From Isoetes taiwanensis (Eukaryota; Streptophyta; Lycopodiopsida; Isoetales; Isoetaceae), in assembly GCA_021234155.1 (NCBI GenBank), contig JAJEKV010000039.1, positions 620,001-684,000 on the forward strand: 64,000 nt of DNA, written 5' to 3'. This document shows, piece by piece, positions 36,893-51,407 of this stretch; positions within the stretch are counted from its first letter, which is position 1; every line of letters starts with the position of its first letter. Under the pieces are notes generated by a model. It searched no databases and was not told the DNA's origin. It saw nothing but the letters and a program-made list of their open reading frames with translations. The position numbers were made by a program, and so were the translations under genes.

Positions 36893-39800
36893 TCCAAGTA
36901 CGAGCCTTATACTTCAGCTTTTCGTCCAAGCTAGAACCTTGTTCATGTAAGCGGCTTTTGCAAAAAAGCAATATTTAGAGGCAAGGCACAAATCCGGTTC
37001 AACCAGCAAATCTGATATACCAGGTTCATGTGGCTTAGTTGTGGCTGTCTTCAAAAATATGTGGCACACAAAGATCAGGCATGCATTCACCCAGCAGATT
37101 CGACCAGCCTATTTTCGTCCTGATACAAATATCTGAAACTCTTTTTGATGTATGCATGCAAATCCGGAATGCTATAGCAGGCAGACCATGCCCTTTTAGG
37201 GCGGCTGTTCAGGCGACCAGCAGAGCTGCTATACAACAACCCTAAATCGATTTCTGTATAAGACCTTCACAATTTTTAAGGTCATATGTTTTTTAATTTT
37301 GTTATTTTTCCATAAAAAATGTTAGATAAGGCCATCGATACCACATGTATTTTGCCCTTAAATAAGTCCATAAATCCAAACTTCCATTAACGTCTTGAAA
37401 ATTGGAAATAGTCAACCACTTTCCACGTTCCTTAGAAAATAATGTTTTACAACTAGTTGAAGATTTGAAGAGGTACCTTTAAGCAATATTCCTCAAGGAA
37501 AAAATGTCTCCAATGTGGCCTATATAGAAATTAGGCACACCTTGAGATATTCATAGTTGGACTTATAGATCCTCATGCACATCCATTGCATATAGAAATT
37601 ATCATATACCATTATCCAAAGCCATTGGCAAGAGGTACCGTACCTTAAAGTATTTGTATGCTACCGTACCATATTTTGATCCTTTTCCATATGCTTAAGT
37701 TTTCTATAGGAAAATCCTATTAAACCATCTATTATAATATAGTACATGCAAGCATCCCACATTAATTTATGGGACATGTCGACATTTGGATTTTCTTTTC
37801 TCTTTCCAATAATTTCAAGAATCAAAAGAGAATATCCTCTTCTTCTTCTTCTTCTTCTTCTTCTTCTCCCACAATCCCTCCCTCAGGATGTAGGATACCT
37901 CTTTTTATAAGGAGAGTAGGACCCCCCCATAAAAAGAGGGGTCCTACTTCCTTACTCCAGAATAAAATAGATTCATAGAATCTTTAAACCATTAACAACT
38001 TATTTTATCACCTGTATTTAAGTAGTATAAGGTGCAGTTGCCCAAATACCATATCCGCTGTAGCAGATAAATCGAGAACTAGCACAGTGGACTAGTTCAA
38101 GACCTGACAAATTATCAGGATTTTATAAATGTGAGGCACACTGGGCATAGTGGGCCCTTAAGTGCCATAGACAGTCCGTTACAGTATTAACCATAACACT
38201 TGCTATCAGAATTAAAAGTCTTGTAAAAGAGCATTAATAAACAAACTGACCTGGTTTGTATAAGAGATTCGTTTGCCAGATCACTCCATTAGGGTATCAA
38301 AAAAGATTCGTATGTTAGATAACTCCATAAAGATATCAGAAGAGATAACTTCGTAAACATATCAAAAAGTAGAGCTATCTAAAACTTACATAGGTAACGC
38401 CAACCAATTGTGCATGCCAGATATCTCCAGCAAATGGAAATCCCGATTTCTTCTTCGACACATCTTCACCAAGACTACTAACAGATTATAGTAAAAACAT
38501 TTTACTAAACCGTATTCGTTCAAGGCAAAGATTACCCAACACATATCCATCCTGGCGTTACCCAGGCCACAACTGGAAGGCACATTACCTCAAACACGTA
38601 TATTAGTATGAAAGTAGAACAATAAAGTAGCAAAGCATTATTTTAGAAGATCTGCGCATTAATCTGTAGATTTTAACCATGTATGATCAAAGTAGAGACA
38701 TAAAATTTAGACATAAAATATTACTGTAGATTATTCCAATGTATGATCAAAACAAAGACATAAAGTATTACTATAAATTATTCCCATCTATGTGTCAAGT
38801 AAAAAAATAGAGGTACAAAGTAAGTGTAGCTTTAGTTACGTTGTATGATGAAAATAAGGACAAGTATTACTGTAAATTATTCCCATCTATGTGTCAAATA
38901 AAAAAATAGAGGTACAAAGTAAGTGTAGCTTAAGTTACGCTTCCAGTAATTCCATCTCCAAGTTAACGCCAACTCTAACAACAAATAAGAGACAATTGGA
39001 GGAGAGAACCCGTACCTGCAGCCAATCAATACACAATTAGCATGATAATGGTAAATGTGCAAGGGCCAAAAGGTACATTGGGTCTCTCAGCTCATCGCTG
39101 ATCACCAATTGTATCCTTTTGCCCTGAGGTGACAATTAACAAGAAAGGGAACTGGAATATTAATATTTTTAGCAATATAAATCCTAATTGATCTCACGCA
39201 CAACCATTAGACGAGAACTAATTTCTTAGTCCCAAATCTAGCTGGTTGTTATGATCTCAAAAATATTATTATTTTAGCCAGAATAGAATCCTTCCATTTA
39301 GAATTATCTCAGATATACCTTTGCACATTAATAGATTAAAGCAGCCTGAAATGTGTTATGAAAACTGATCAAACTATTTCAGATTAAAAGCCAAACAATG
39401 GTTCTATCATGCTCTACATGTAAGAAAATATTTATTCAAGCTGTAACCACAGCTATTATTTGAGCATTTCAAGTTCAGGGTAATATCATTCTATCCTCAT
39501 AGAATCTCATTAGATATGCAATTGCTATCTAAGAAGCCACGTAGGCCTAAATAATGCTAGGAAGCATAATGTTTGAGAAGCCGGCTGCAACTCTTTAACT
39601 TACTAGGAATCTATAGTGGCATTTCCAGATACAAACAAGCCTTTATAAGCAAACATCATTTTCTAACCTGATATTCGTCCACCAGGTATATGCAGATCAC
39701 TGGTGATATTTTCCATCAGTGGTCATTAATTGGGAGTTCTGTTTGCCCAAGCAATCTCCAGATCATTTTATCCAGCTGCAACAGACAGAACCAGATAACC

Positions 39801-42800
39801 TTTTTGTTTAAGCATAAAATTTATAATACATCATACAAGATTAGCAATAAAGATTACTTCAAGCATCCAAACCTGAATGCAATCAATCCAAATATGTAGG
39901 ATCCTTGTCCACATTGGCGACCAATATCTAGCATTTCAGTTTATGCATCATTCGCCAGGACTTGGATAAGAGTTCCCTGGCCATATTTGGTCCTATAGAT
40001 TTCCGCCATAGCTGTTTTAAAGTACACCAGTGATTCTGGAACAAGAAAAATCCATCATACAAGCTCCACAATGGTCGCTGCTTCAAAATGAATCTCAAAC
40101 CATTGAGCTACCCCGTGGATATCCAACTTCTTCTTTAAAGATTCAAGGCTATAACGGGCTTTTCGATGCAGTTTCCATCTGGAATAATCAGATCCAAACA
40201 TCCGAATACTGTAGCCGCCAAAGGACAGATGAAAACATGCCATTTCTTCAGGTTCTTGTCCAAGTACGAGCCTTATACTTCAGCTTTTCGTCCAAGCTAG
40301 AACCTTGTTCATGTAAGCGGCTTTTGCAAAAAAGCAATATTTAGAGGCAAGGCACAAATCCGGTTCAACCAAAGAAATCTGATATACCGGGTTCATGTGG
40401 CTTAGTTGTGGTCGTCTTCAAAAATATGTGGCACACAAAAGATCGGGCATGCAATCACCCAAACAGATTCGACCGACCTATTTTAGATCACGATACAAAT
40501 ATCCGAAACTCTTTTTGATGTATGCATGCAAATCCGGAATGCTATAGCGAAGTGCACCCATGCCCTTTTAGGGGCGGCTTTGTTCAGGCGACCAGCCAGA
40601 GTCGCTATACAACAACCCTAAATCGATTTACGTATAAGACCTTCACAATTTTAAGGTCATATGTTTTTAATTTTGTTATTTTTCCATAAAAAAATGTTAG
40701 ATAAGGCCATCGATACCACATGTATTTTGCCCTTAAATAAGTCCATAAATCCAAACTTCCATTAACGTCTTGAAAATTGGAAATAGTCAACCACTTTCCA
40801 CGTTCCTTAGAAAATAATGTTTTACAACTAGTTGAAGATTTGAAGAGGTACCTTTAAGCAATATTCCTCAAGGAAAAAATGTCTCCAATGTGGCCTATAT
40901 AGAAATTAGGCACACCTTGAGATATTCATAGTTGGACTTATAGATCCTCATGCACATCCATTGCATATAGAAATTATCATATACCATTATCCAAAGCCAT
41001 TGGCAAGAGGTACCGTACCTTAAAGTATTTGTATGCTACCGTACCATATTTTGATCCTTTTCCATATGCTTAAGTTTTCTATAGGAAAATCCTATTAAAC
41101 CATCTATTATAATATAGTACATGCAAGCATCCCACATTAATTTATGGGACATGTCGACATTTGGATTTTCTTTTCTCTTTCCAATAATTTGAAGAATCAA
41201 AAGAGAATATCCTCTTCTTCTTCTTCTTCTTCTTCTTCTTCTTCTTCTTCTTCTTCTTCTTCTTCTTCTTCTTCTTCTTCTTCTTCTTCTTCTTCTTCTC
41301 CCACCACAATCCCTCCCTCAGGATGTAGGATACCTCTTTTTATAAGGAGAGTAGGACCCCCCCATAAAAAGAGGGGTCCTACTTCCTTACTCCAGAATAA
41401 AATAGATTCATAGAATCTTTAAACCATTAACAACTTATTTTATCACCTGTATTTAAGTAGTATAAGGTGCAGTTGCCCAAATACCATATCCGCTGTAGCA
41501 GATAAATCGAGAACTAGCACAGTGGACTAGTTCAAGACCTGACAAATTATCAGGATTTTATAAATGTGAGGCACACTGGGCATAGTGGGCCCTTAAGTGC
41601 CATAGGCCGGTCCGTTCTGATTATTAACCATAACACTTGCTATCAAATTAAAAGTCTTGTAAAAGAGCATTAATAAACAAACCGACTGGTTTGTATAAGA
41701 GATTCGTTTGCGGATCACTCCATTAGGGTATCAAAAAGATTAGTATGCTAGATAACTCCATAAAGATATCGAAAGAGATAACTTCGTAAACATATCAAAA
41801 AGTAGAGCTATCTAAAACTTACATAGGTAACGCCAACCAATTGTGCATGCCGATATCTCCGAAAAAATGGAAATCCCGATTTCTTCTTCGACACATCTTC
41901 ACCAAGACTACTAACAGTTATTATAGTAAAAACATTTTACTAAACCGTATTCGTTCAAGGCAAAGATTACCCAACACATATCCATCCCGGCGTTACCCGT
42001 GCCCACAACCGGAAGGCACATTACCTCAAACACGATATTAGCATGAAAGTAGAACAATAAAGTAGCAAAGCATTATTTTAGAAGATCTGGCATTAATCAG
42101 ATTTTAACCATGTATGATCAAAGTAGAGACATAAAATTTAGACATAAAATATTCTCAGAGATTATTCCAATGTATGATCAAAACAAAGACATAAAGTATT
42201 ACTATAAATTATTCCCATCTATGTGTCAAGTAAAAAATAGAGGTACAAAGTAAGTGTGGCTTTAGTTACGTTGTATGATGAAAATAAGGACAAGTATTAC
42301 TGTAAATTATTCCCATCTATGTGTCAAATAAAAAAATAGAGGTACAAAGTAAGTGTAGCTTAAGTTACGCTTCCAGTAATTCCATCTCCAAGTTAACGTC
42401 AACTCTAACAACAAATAAGAGACAATTGGAGGAGAGAACCCGCACTACTGACCAATCAATACACAATTAGCATGATAATGGTAAATGTGCAAGGGCCAAA
42501 AGGTACATTGGGTCTCTCAGCTCATCGCTGATCACCAATTGTATCCTTTTGCCCTGAGGTGACAATTAACAAGAAAGGGAACTGGAATATTAATATTTTT
42601 AGCAATATAAATCCTAATTGATCTCACGCACAACCATTAGGCGAGAACTAATTTCTTAGTCCCAAATCTAGGCGGGTTGTTATGATCTCAAAAATATTAT
42701 TATTTTAGCGAGAATAGAATCCTTCCATTTAGAATTATCTCGGATATACCTTTGCACATTAATAGATTAAAAGCGACTGAAATGTGTTATGAAAACCCGA

Positions 42801-44643
42801 TCAAACTATTTGGATTAAAAAGCCAAACAATGGTTCTATCATGCTCTACATGTAAGAAAATATTTATTCAAAATTTGTAACCCACTATATTATTTGAAGC
42901 ATTTCAAGTTCGGGGTAATATCATTCTATCCTCATAGAATCTCATTAGATATGCAATTGCTATCTAAGAAGCCACGTAGGCCTAAATAATGCTAGGAAGC
43001 ATAATGTTTGAGAAGCCGGCTGCAACTCTTTAACTTACTAGGAATCTATAGTGGCATTTCCAGATACAAACAAGCCTTTATAAGCAAACATCATTTTCTA
43101 ACCTGATATTCGTCCACCAGGTATATGCAGATCACTGGTGATATTTTCCATCAGTGGTCACTAATTGGGAGTTCTGTTTGCCCAAGCAATCTCCAGATCA
43201 TTTTATCCAGCTGCAACAGACAGAACCAGATAACCTTTTTGTTTAAGCATAAAATTTATAATACATCATACAAGATTAGCAATAAAGATTACTTCAAGCA
43301 TCCAAACCTGAATGCAATCAATCCAAATATGTAGGATCCTTGTCCACATTGGCGACCAATATCTAGCATTTCAGTTTATGCATCATTCGCCAGGACTTGG
43401 ATAAGAGTTCCCTGGCCATATTTGGTCCTATAGATTTCCGCCATAGCTGTTTTAAAGTACACCAGTGATTCTGGAACAAGAAAAATCCATCATACAAGCT
43501 CCACAATGGTCGCTGCTTCAAAATGAATCTCAAACCATTGAGCTACCTGTGTGGATATCCAGCTTCTTCTTTAAAGATTCAAGGCTATAACTGGGCTTTC
43601 AGTACCGTTTCCATCTGGAATAATCAGATCCAAACATCCGAATACTGTAGCCGCCAAAGGACAGATGAAAACATGCCATTTCTTCAGGTTCTTGTCCAAG
43701 TACGAGCCTTATACTTCAGCTTTTCGTCCAAGCTAGAACCTTGTTCATGTAAGCGGCTTTTGCAAAAAAGCAATATTTAGAGGCAAGGCACAAATCCGGT
43801 TCAACCAAAGAAATCGATATACCGGGTTCATGTGGCTTAGTTGTGGTCGCGTCTTCAAAAATATGTGGCACACAAAGATCGGGCATGCAATCACCCGGCA
43901 GATTCGACCGACCTATTTTAGATCACGATACAAATATCTGAAACTCTTTTTGATGTATGCATGCAAATCCGGAATGCTATAGCAGGCAGACCATGCCCTT
44001 TTAGGGCGGCTGTTCAGGCGACCAGCAGAGCTGCTATACAACAACCCTAAATCGATTTCTGTATAAGACCTTCACAATTTTTAAGGTCATATGTTTTTAA
44101 ATTTTGTTATTTTTCCATAAAAAATGTTAGATAAGGCCATCGATACCACATGTATTTTGCCCTTAAATAAGTCCATAAATCCAAACTTCCATTAACGTCT
44201 TGAAAATTGGAAATAGTCAACCACTTTCCACGTTCCTTAGAAAATAATGTTTTACAACTAGTTGAAGATTTGAAGAGGTACCTTTAAGCAATATTCCTCA
44301 AGGAAAAAATGTCTCCAATGTGGCCTATATAGAAATTAGGCACACCTTGAGATATTCATAGTTGGACTTATAGATCCTCATGCACATCCATTGCATATAG
44401 AAATTATCATATACCATTATCCAAAGCCATTGGCAAGAGGTACCGTACCTTAAAGTATTTGTATGCTAACCGTACCATATTTTGATCCTTTTCCATATGC
44501 TTAAGTTTTCTATAGGAAAATCCTATTAAACCATCTATTATAATATAGTACATGCAAGCATCCCACATTAATTTATGGGACATGTCGACATTTGGATTTT
44601 CTTTTCTCTTTCCAATAATTTGAAGAATCAAAAGAGAATATCC
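36893..44643. repeat. Unit family R, one partial and two long copies (about 3.43 kb)
   Basis: The word tccaagtacgagccttatac occurs at about 36893, 40259 and 43697. Units run 36893-38455 (partial), 38456-41888 and 41889-44643. Each has a body, a TTC tract (37838-37866, 41213-41299, 44644-44726), the GTAGGAC inverted repeat in the first two, a spacer and an EEE exon with a one-base shift (minus strand EEEIGISICWRYLA). A donor-like AACCAG|GTCAG near 38250 matches AACCAG|GTTAG of family P. No intact gene is seen. Confidence 0.9.
41213..41299 (+). repeat. (TTC)n microsatellite in R1
   Basis: About 29 TTC repeats. The paired tract at 37838-37866 has about 10, the main length difference between R copies. 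The GTAGGAC inverted repeat follows to about 41395. Confidence 0.93.
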
Positions 44644-44726
44644 TCTTCTTCTTCTTCTTCTTCTTCTTCTTCTTCTTCTTCTTCTTCTTCTTCTTCTTCT
44701 TCTTCTTCTTCTTCTTCTTCTTCTTC
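44644..44726 (+). repeat. (TTC)n tract joining family R to family Q
   Basis: About 27 repeats. R body (gagaatatcctc) lies on the left and the Q exon (gatgatgttctcac) on the right. Confidence 0.93.
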
Positions 44727-47700
44727 GATGATGTTCTCACAAAGACTACGTACAATTAAAGTTTAAAAAACATTTAAAAGACTTCGTTCAAAGTGAGCCC
44801 ATATTTCCCAATATCTACCCTGGTTTTTCACGCCAGGCCACATCAGGTACTCCTACTTCCATGTGTAAGTTATAATTCAAATGCCCTCAATCTACTCAAG
44901 TGGAAGTTAACATATTCTATTTTATTTCTTAATAACTTGTACAACGTTGATTTAAACACTTTTATCTTTATTGACATATACACATATTCATATAGATGTA
45001 CAAAATGCATTTTTCAATGTGAGATCATAATATCTTCAACCTTTGCTTTTTTCAATATAAGTTTCCATTATTTTCACCTCTTCCAAAATATTATAACTTT
45101 GTTCATGTTTATGTCCAAAGACAATAGTTTTGACAATCGGCATTCATAAAGCCATTTGTAATATGTTTAAACACAGTAACCTTTGAGATTTTCAAGACTA
45201 AACTTAATTTGGCTTAAGATTCGGACCTTAAAAATCATATTTAAGACCACACAAGGTCATATACTACAACTTAAGAGTGTAAATGATGTACAAACCATCA
45301 CCACGATAATTATCTCCTTGATTCCCTAATATACAAAAAGGGAGGATCTCACCAAGCTTAAATCCGCCATGTAGTCTTAACCACATTCTTCTCGTGATCT
45401 TTCCATGGCCAAATTGCAACCGAAAATAAATTCAGGAGAGAGTGTTCTGGTTACCTGCACCCAAACAATGCATAAGTTAGCAAAATTATGGTAACTATAC
45501 AAGGGGCGTCAGGTAAGCTGTAGAACACTCTGGCTCTTCGCCCTTCACCTATTATTTTCAGTAAATAGATGTATCTAGCTCACAACTAGAAATTAAAGAC
45601 AAAGGAGCTCTAATAAAGCATCTGGATTCAATTGTTTAAAGCTGCATTACCCCAGCCCAATGATCCTATATTAACAAGTTAGCTTTACACTGGAAATTAA
45701 AACAACAAAGGAGTTAACAAAACAGTGCAAGCTCTACCAAAATAGAAGGAATAGAACTTTGGGTACAAAGTCATACTCTTATTATATACCTCCCAACAGA
45801 CCAGCATCTATCTGTTATAGGAATCAACCTCTAACCAACTTAGGCGCTATCATAGTGCAAAAAACCACCTAAGCCCATCTGGTATAGAGATTTATCCTAG
45901 TAGTTAAAGGCCAAGAGCTATTCTCAACTCTATTGATCAGATCTTACAACCAGGCCAATGTAACATCAAAAGAAATATAGATATTATAACTCCTTACATA
46001 GAGTATCAATCTGTAGATAGTTATTGAGTATTTGAGTTACATAAGCCACGGATCCCTGCTATACCACAGTCTATATAATTCGTATGCATCCTCTTAAATC
46101 TTAGCACAATGAATGCCAACTCATTATCTCGCACAACACTGTTGTATTAATATATTTAAATGGTTTAACACCATACATCCCATTTTTAGAGGTATTCAAC
46201 AAGAAAGCATCTCACCTACAGTTCTTAAACCTTATTTAAGAACTAGAAGTATGCTATCACTATAGTATTTTCTGTTTGCATGGAGGCACAACACTGCAGA
46301 AAGTAAATAAAAAACCTGATACATTTCGCCTCCTAGTGCTTATGGACTGTTGTTAATCCATCTTTCCATTTCCAGGCGCTCCAAATATTTGTATCTTTTA
46401 GAGCATCTCAGTTATTTTGCATACTACTGAGCCCATTTCTTTCAGCAACCTGAATATCTGTGCAACATGCAATAACCTGATTTTATCAAACACAATGATC
46501 TGACCACGATTTTGTCCATCAGAACTAAACTAGTCCTTTCCATTACTTGCTAATCTATGGGTTATTTTAAACCTGAAAATGAAGCTCTGTAGCAGCAAAT
46601 GGAGATGTGAAATAGACCACCATGGATTCGAAATGAATATCAGCTGATTGATCACCTATTTGAAGCTAAGATGGACATGCTCCCATTTGTTTTCAAAAAG
46701 GCTTTCATACCAGGCCAAATCTGGCTGCGATCTGCTCCCCAAAGAATGCGGTTTGGGGAAACGGCGCCAGAGAAAGCGGCCATGGAAATAGGTCATTTGC
46801 ATTTATGCATTTTAGGGCAAGCACAAATATTTTAATGAAAATACCTCAATACTAAAATATCTCTTAAACCTTTGTGCCTTTTTCAATGTAGCCGATTACA
46901 CAATGCATCAAAAAGCTTCAAAGTCACGATGGTATCAAAAGATACATGCAACCCATTTGTTTAAAAACATTACATGTGGCCCACATGCATGTGTCCAAAA
47001 CATTACTTTATAGAGGATAATAATAATATAATATATGGATCTCTTCCCTTTATTGAAGCACCATTATTTTATCATAACTTGGCAAAAATTACCCTATAGG
47101 TCTTAACACAAAATATAAGAATTCTTATTTCTCAAATGCCATATAAGATCCACCACTTTTGACGAGAACAATTTTTGGAAAAATCGTCATAGCAAATCGT
47201 TACCCTTGAGCAAACGATTCTTTTATCCTTAGGAAATGAACTTTCAACAATTTAACAACTTTAGCATCTTTTCAAAATTACTTTCTTCTTTGTCCTTTTT
47301 CGGGCATATCTATTGTTGTCTCAATATCATAGGATCTTCCACTATTCATTCATCCCAAGACGTGTTCAAGTGTTATACTCCATCATTACCATGTCTTTAC
47401 ATCACATGCAATCCAGCATAATCCCTAAGTCAAATCGTAATGGTGGTTTCACCATCTATTCCTTAGGTCAATAACTTTGCTTTTATACCAACACATAGTT
47501 TAAAGGTTTATAAAATCAAGCTCAAAACTTTATCAAACTTAGTATCTTGTGAAGCATAAGATAGAAGAAGCCAAATGATTGCAGATATTAATCCTTCTTC
47601 TTCTTCTTCTTCTTCTTCTTCTTCTTCTTCTTCTTCTTCTTCTTCTTCTTCTTCTTCTTCTTCTTCTTCTTCTTCTTCTCCCACATCCCTCCCTCAGGAT

Positions 47701-50700
47701 GTAGGACTCCTCTGTTTATAAGGGAAGTAGGACCCCCCTCATAAAAAGAGGGGTCCTACTTCCTTACACCGAAGAAAATAGATAATTCATTCCACTTTAT
47801 CACACGAAATGTCAGCACATAGAATACTAGGTACCTTGGATCAAAATTCCAAGCCGTGGCACAATAGGCCATGTCAATTTTTACATCTGAACAGCATTTG
47901 GAAAAGGCACATTGGGCCAATATCCAATTTTTAACATGCAACGGTTATATGGCACTATGGGCCAACAACCCAACTAATTGAGATGATCCAAAAATCATAT
48001 CTTGTACATAAAGCAAGGCAAATACTATTCAATCTAACCTGCTAGGCGGAAGTAGTGCTTTTGCCAAATACCTCTTCTATAACTTCAGAATATTCGTGTA
48101 TCACTTTGCTGGAACTAAAGCACAATACAGACTGGATAGCCCCATTGGGAGCGTCTCTCACAGCCAAATATCCCAAATCAGCTGACCAAATATCCCAAAT
48201 CAGCTAGTTGTATCATCCAACTATCACTCTGCTGACCAAATATCCCAAATCAGCTAGTTGTATCATCCAACTATCACTCTGCTGTAATAAATCGTGTCAC
48301 TCTGCTGTAATAAATCGTGACGTTAGTTAGTAATGCCAACACCAAATAGAGAATCAGCATTATTACATGGTTTCAGAAATGATGTGTTTGATGGATACCT
48401 CCATCAAATAGATGTCACAGTTTCTTCTTCGATGATGTTCTCACAAAGACTACGTACAATTAAAGTTCAAAAACATTTAAAAGACTTCGTTCAAAGTGAG
48501 CCCATATTTCCCAATATCTACCCTGGTTTTTCACGCCAGGCCACATCAGGTACTCCTACTTCCATGTGTAAGTTATAATTCAAATGCCCTCAATCTACTC
48601 AAGTGGAAGTTAACATATTCTATTTTATTTCTTAATAACTTGTACAACGTTGATTTAAACACTTTTATCTTTATTGACATATACACATATTCATATAGAT
48701 GTACAAAATGCATTTTTCAATATGAGATCATAATATCTTCAACCTTTGCTTTTTTCAATATAAGTTTCCATTATTTTCACCTCTTCCAAAATATTATAAC
48801 CTGTTCATGTTTATGTCCAGCACAATAGTTTTGACAATCAGCATTCATAAAGCCATTTGTAATATGTTTAAACCTGTAACCTTTGAGATTTTCAGCACTA
48901 AACTTAATTTGGCTTAAGATTCAGACCTTAAACTGTATATTTAAGACCACACAAGGTCATATACTACAACTTAAGAGTGTAAATGATGTACAAACCATCA
49001 CACAGTAATTATCTCCTTGATTCCCTAATGTACAAAAAGGGAGGATCTCACCAAGCTTAAATCCGCCATGTAGTCTTAACCACATTCTTCTCGTGATCTT
49101 TCCATGGCCAAATTGCAACCGAAAATAAATTCAGGAGAGAGTGTTCTGGTTACCTGCACCCAAACAATGCATAAGTTAGCAAAATTATGGTAACTATACA
49201 AGGGGCGTCAGGTAAGCTGTAGAACACTCTGGCTCTTCGCCCTTCACCTATTATTTTCAGTAAATAGATGTATCTAGCTCACAACTAGAAATTAAAGACA
49301 AAGGAGCTCTAATAAAGCATCTGGATTCAATTGTTTAAAGCTGCATTACCCCAGCCCAATGATCCTATATTAACAAGTTAGCTTTACACTGGAAATTAAA
49401 ACAACAAAGGAGTTAACAAAACAGTGCAAGCTCTACCAAAATAGAAGGAATAGAACTTTGGGTACAAAGTCATACTCTTATTATATACCTCCCAACAGAC
49501 CAGCATCTATCTGTTATAGGAATCAACCTCTAACCAACTTAGGCGCTATCATAGTGCAAAAAACCACCTAAGCCCATCTGGTATAGAGATTTATCCTAGT
49601 AGTTAAAGGCCAAGAGCTATTCTCAACTCTATTGATCAGATCTTACAACCAGGCCAATGTAACATCAAAAGAAATATAGATATTATAACTCCTTACATAG
49701 AGTATCAATCTGTAGATAGTTATTGAGTATTTGAGTTACATAAGCCACGGATCCCTGCTATACCACAGTCTATATAATTCGTATGCATCCTCTTAAATCT
49801 TAGCACAATGAATGCCAACTCATTATCTCGCACAACACTGTTGTATTAATATATTTAAATGGTTTAACACCATACATCCCATTTTTAGAGGTATTCAACA
49901 AGAAAGCATCTCACCTACAGTTCTTAAACCTTATTTAAGAACTAGAAGTATCACTATCACTATAGTATTTTTCTGTTTTGCATGGAGGCACAACAACTGC
50001 GAAGGTAAATAAAAACTCGATACATTTAAGCCTCCTAGTGCTTATGGACTGTTGTTAATCCATCTTTCCATTTCCAGGCGCTCCAAATATTTGTATCTTT
50101 TAGAGCATCTCAGTTATTTTGCATACTACTGAGCCCATTTCTTTCAGCAACCTGAATATCTGTGCAACATGCAATAACATGATTTTATCAAACACAATGA
50201 TCTGACCACGATTTTGTCCATCAGAACTAAACTGGTCCTTTCCATTACTTGCTAATCTATGGGTTATTTTAAACCTGAAAATGAAGCTCTGTAGCAGCAA
50301 ATGGAGATGTGAAATAGACCACCATGGATTCGAAATGAATATCAGCTGACTGATCACCTATTTGAAGCTAAGATGGACATGCTCCCATTTGTTTTCAAAA
50401 AGGCTTTCATACCAGGCCAAATCTGGCTGCGATCTGCTCCCCAAAGAATGCGGTTTGGGGAAACGGCGCCAGAGAAAGCGGCCATGGAAATAGGTCATTT
50501 GCATTTATGCATTTTAGGGCAAGCACGAATATTTTAAGGCAAGCCACAATGAAAATACCTCAATACTAAAATATCTCTTAAACCTTTGTGCCTTTTTCAA
50601 TGTAGCCGATTACACAATGCATCAAAAAGCTTCAAAGTCACGATGGTATCAAAAGATACATGCAACCCATTTGTTTAAAAACATTACATGTGGCCCACAT

Positions 50701-51307
50701 GCATGTGTCCAAAACATTACTTTATAGAGGATAATAATAATATAATATATGGATCTCTTCCCTTTATTGAAGCACCATTATTTTATCATAACTTGGCAAA
50801 AATTACCCTATAGGTCTTAACACAAAATATAAGAATTCTTATTTCTCAAATGCCATATAAGATCCACCACTTTTGACAAGAACAATTTTTGGAAAAATCG
50901 TCATAGCAAATCGTTACCCTTGAGCAAACGATTCTTTTATCCTTAGGAAATGAACTTTCAACAATTTAACAACTTTAGCATCTTTTCAAAATTACTTTCT
51001 TCTTTGTCCTTTTTCGGGCATATCTATTGTTGTCTCAATATCATAGGATCTTCCACTATTCATTCATCCCAAGACGTGTTCAAGTGTTATACTCCATCAT
51101 TACCATGTCTTTACATCACATGCAATCCAGCATAATCCCTAAGTCAAATCGTAATGGTGGTTTCACCATCTATTCCTTAGGTCAATAACTTTGCTTTTAT
51201 ACCAACACATAGTTTAAAGGTTTATAAAATCAAGCTCAAAACTTTATCAAACTTAGTATCTTGTGAAGCATAAGATAGAAGAAGCCAAATGATTGCAGAT
51301 ATTAATC
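44727..51307. repeat. Unit family Q, second cluster (44727-48430 and 48431-51307)
   Basis: Two Q units closely match those at 4.1-10.6 kb but have fewer corrupted CAG/CTG words. The first contains a TTC tract (47594-47679), inverted repeat, spacer and exon B remnant. The second ends at the 51308 TTC tract and switches to family T. Confidence 0.9.
48164..48318. repeat. Nested tandem duplications in the Q exon-B region
   Basis: A 22-base unit (ccaaatatcccaaatcagctga) is doubled, and a block of about 48 bases containing agttgtatcatccaactatc is repeated. A shorter unit (cactctgctgtaataaatcg) is also doubled at the right end. On the minus strand these duplicate the intron end, acceptor and first codons of exon B, and the 22-base copy shifts the frame. 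Confidence 0.75.
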
Positions 51308-51376
51308 CTTCTTCTTCTTCTTCTTCTTCTTCTTCTTCTTCTTCTTCTTCTTCTTCTTCTTCTTCTTCTTCTTCTT

Positions 51377-51406
<30 letters not shown>
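51308..51406 (+). repeat. (TTC)n tract joining family Q to family T
   Basis: About 33 TTC repeats. Q body lies on the left; on the right is ttacatccagatttacac followed by a P-like aaatatccaccctgggttttt segment. Confidence 0.93.
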
Positions 51407-51407
<1 letters not shown>

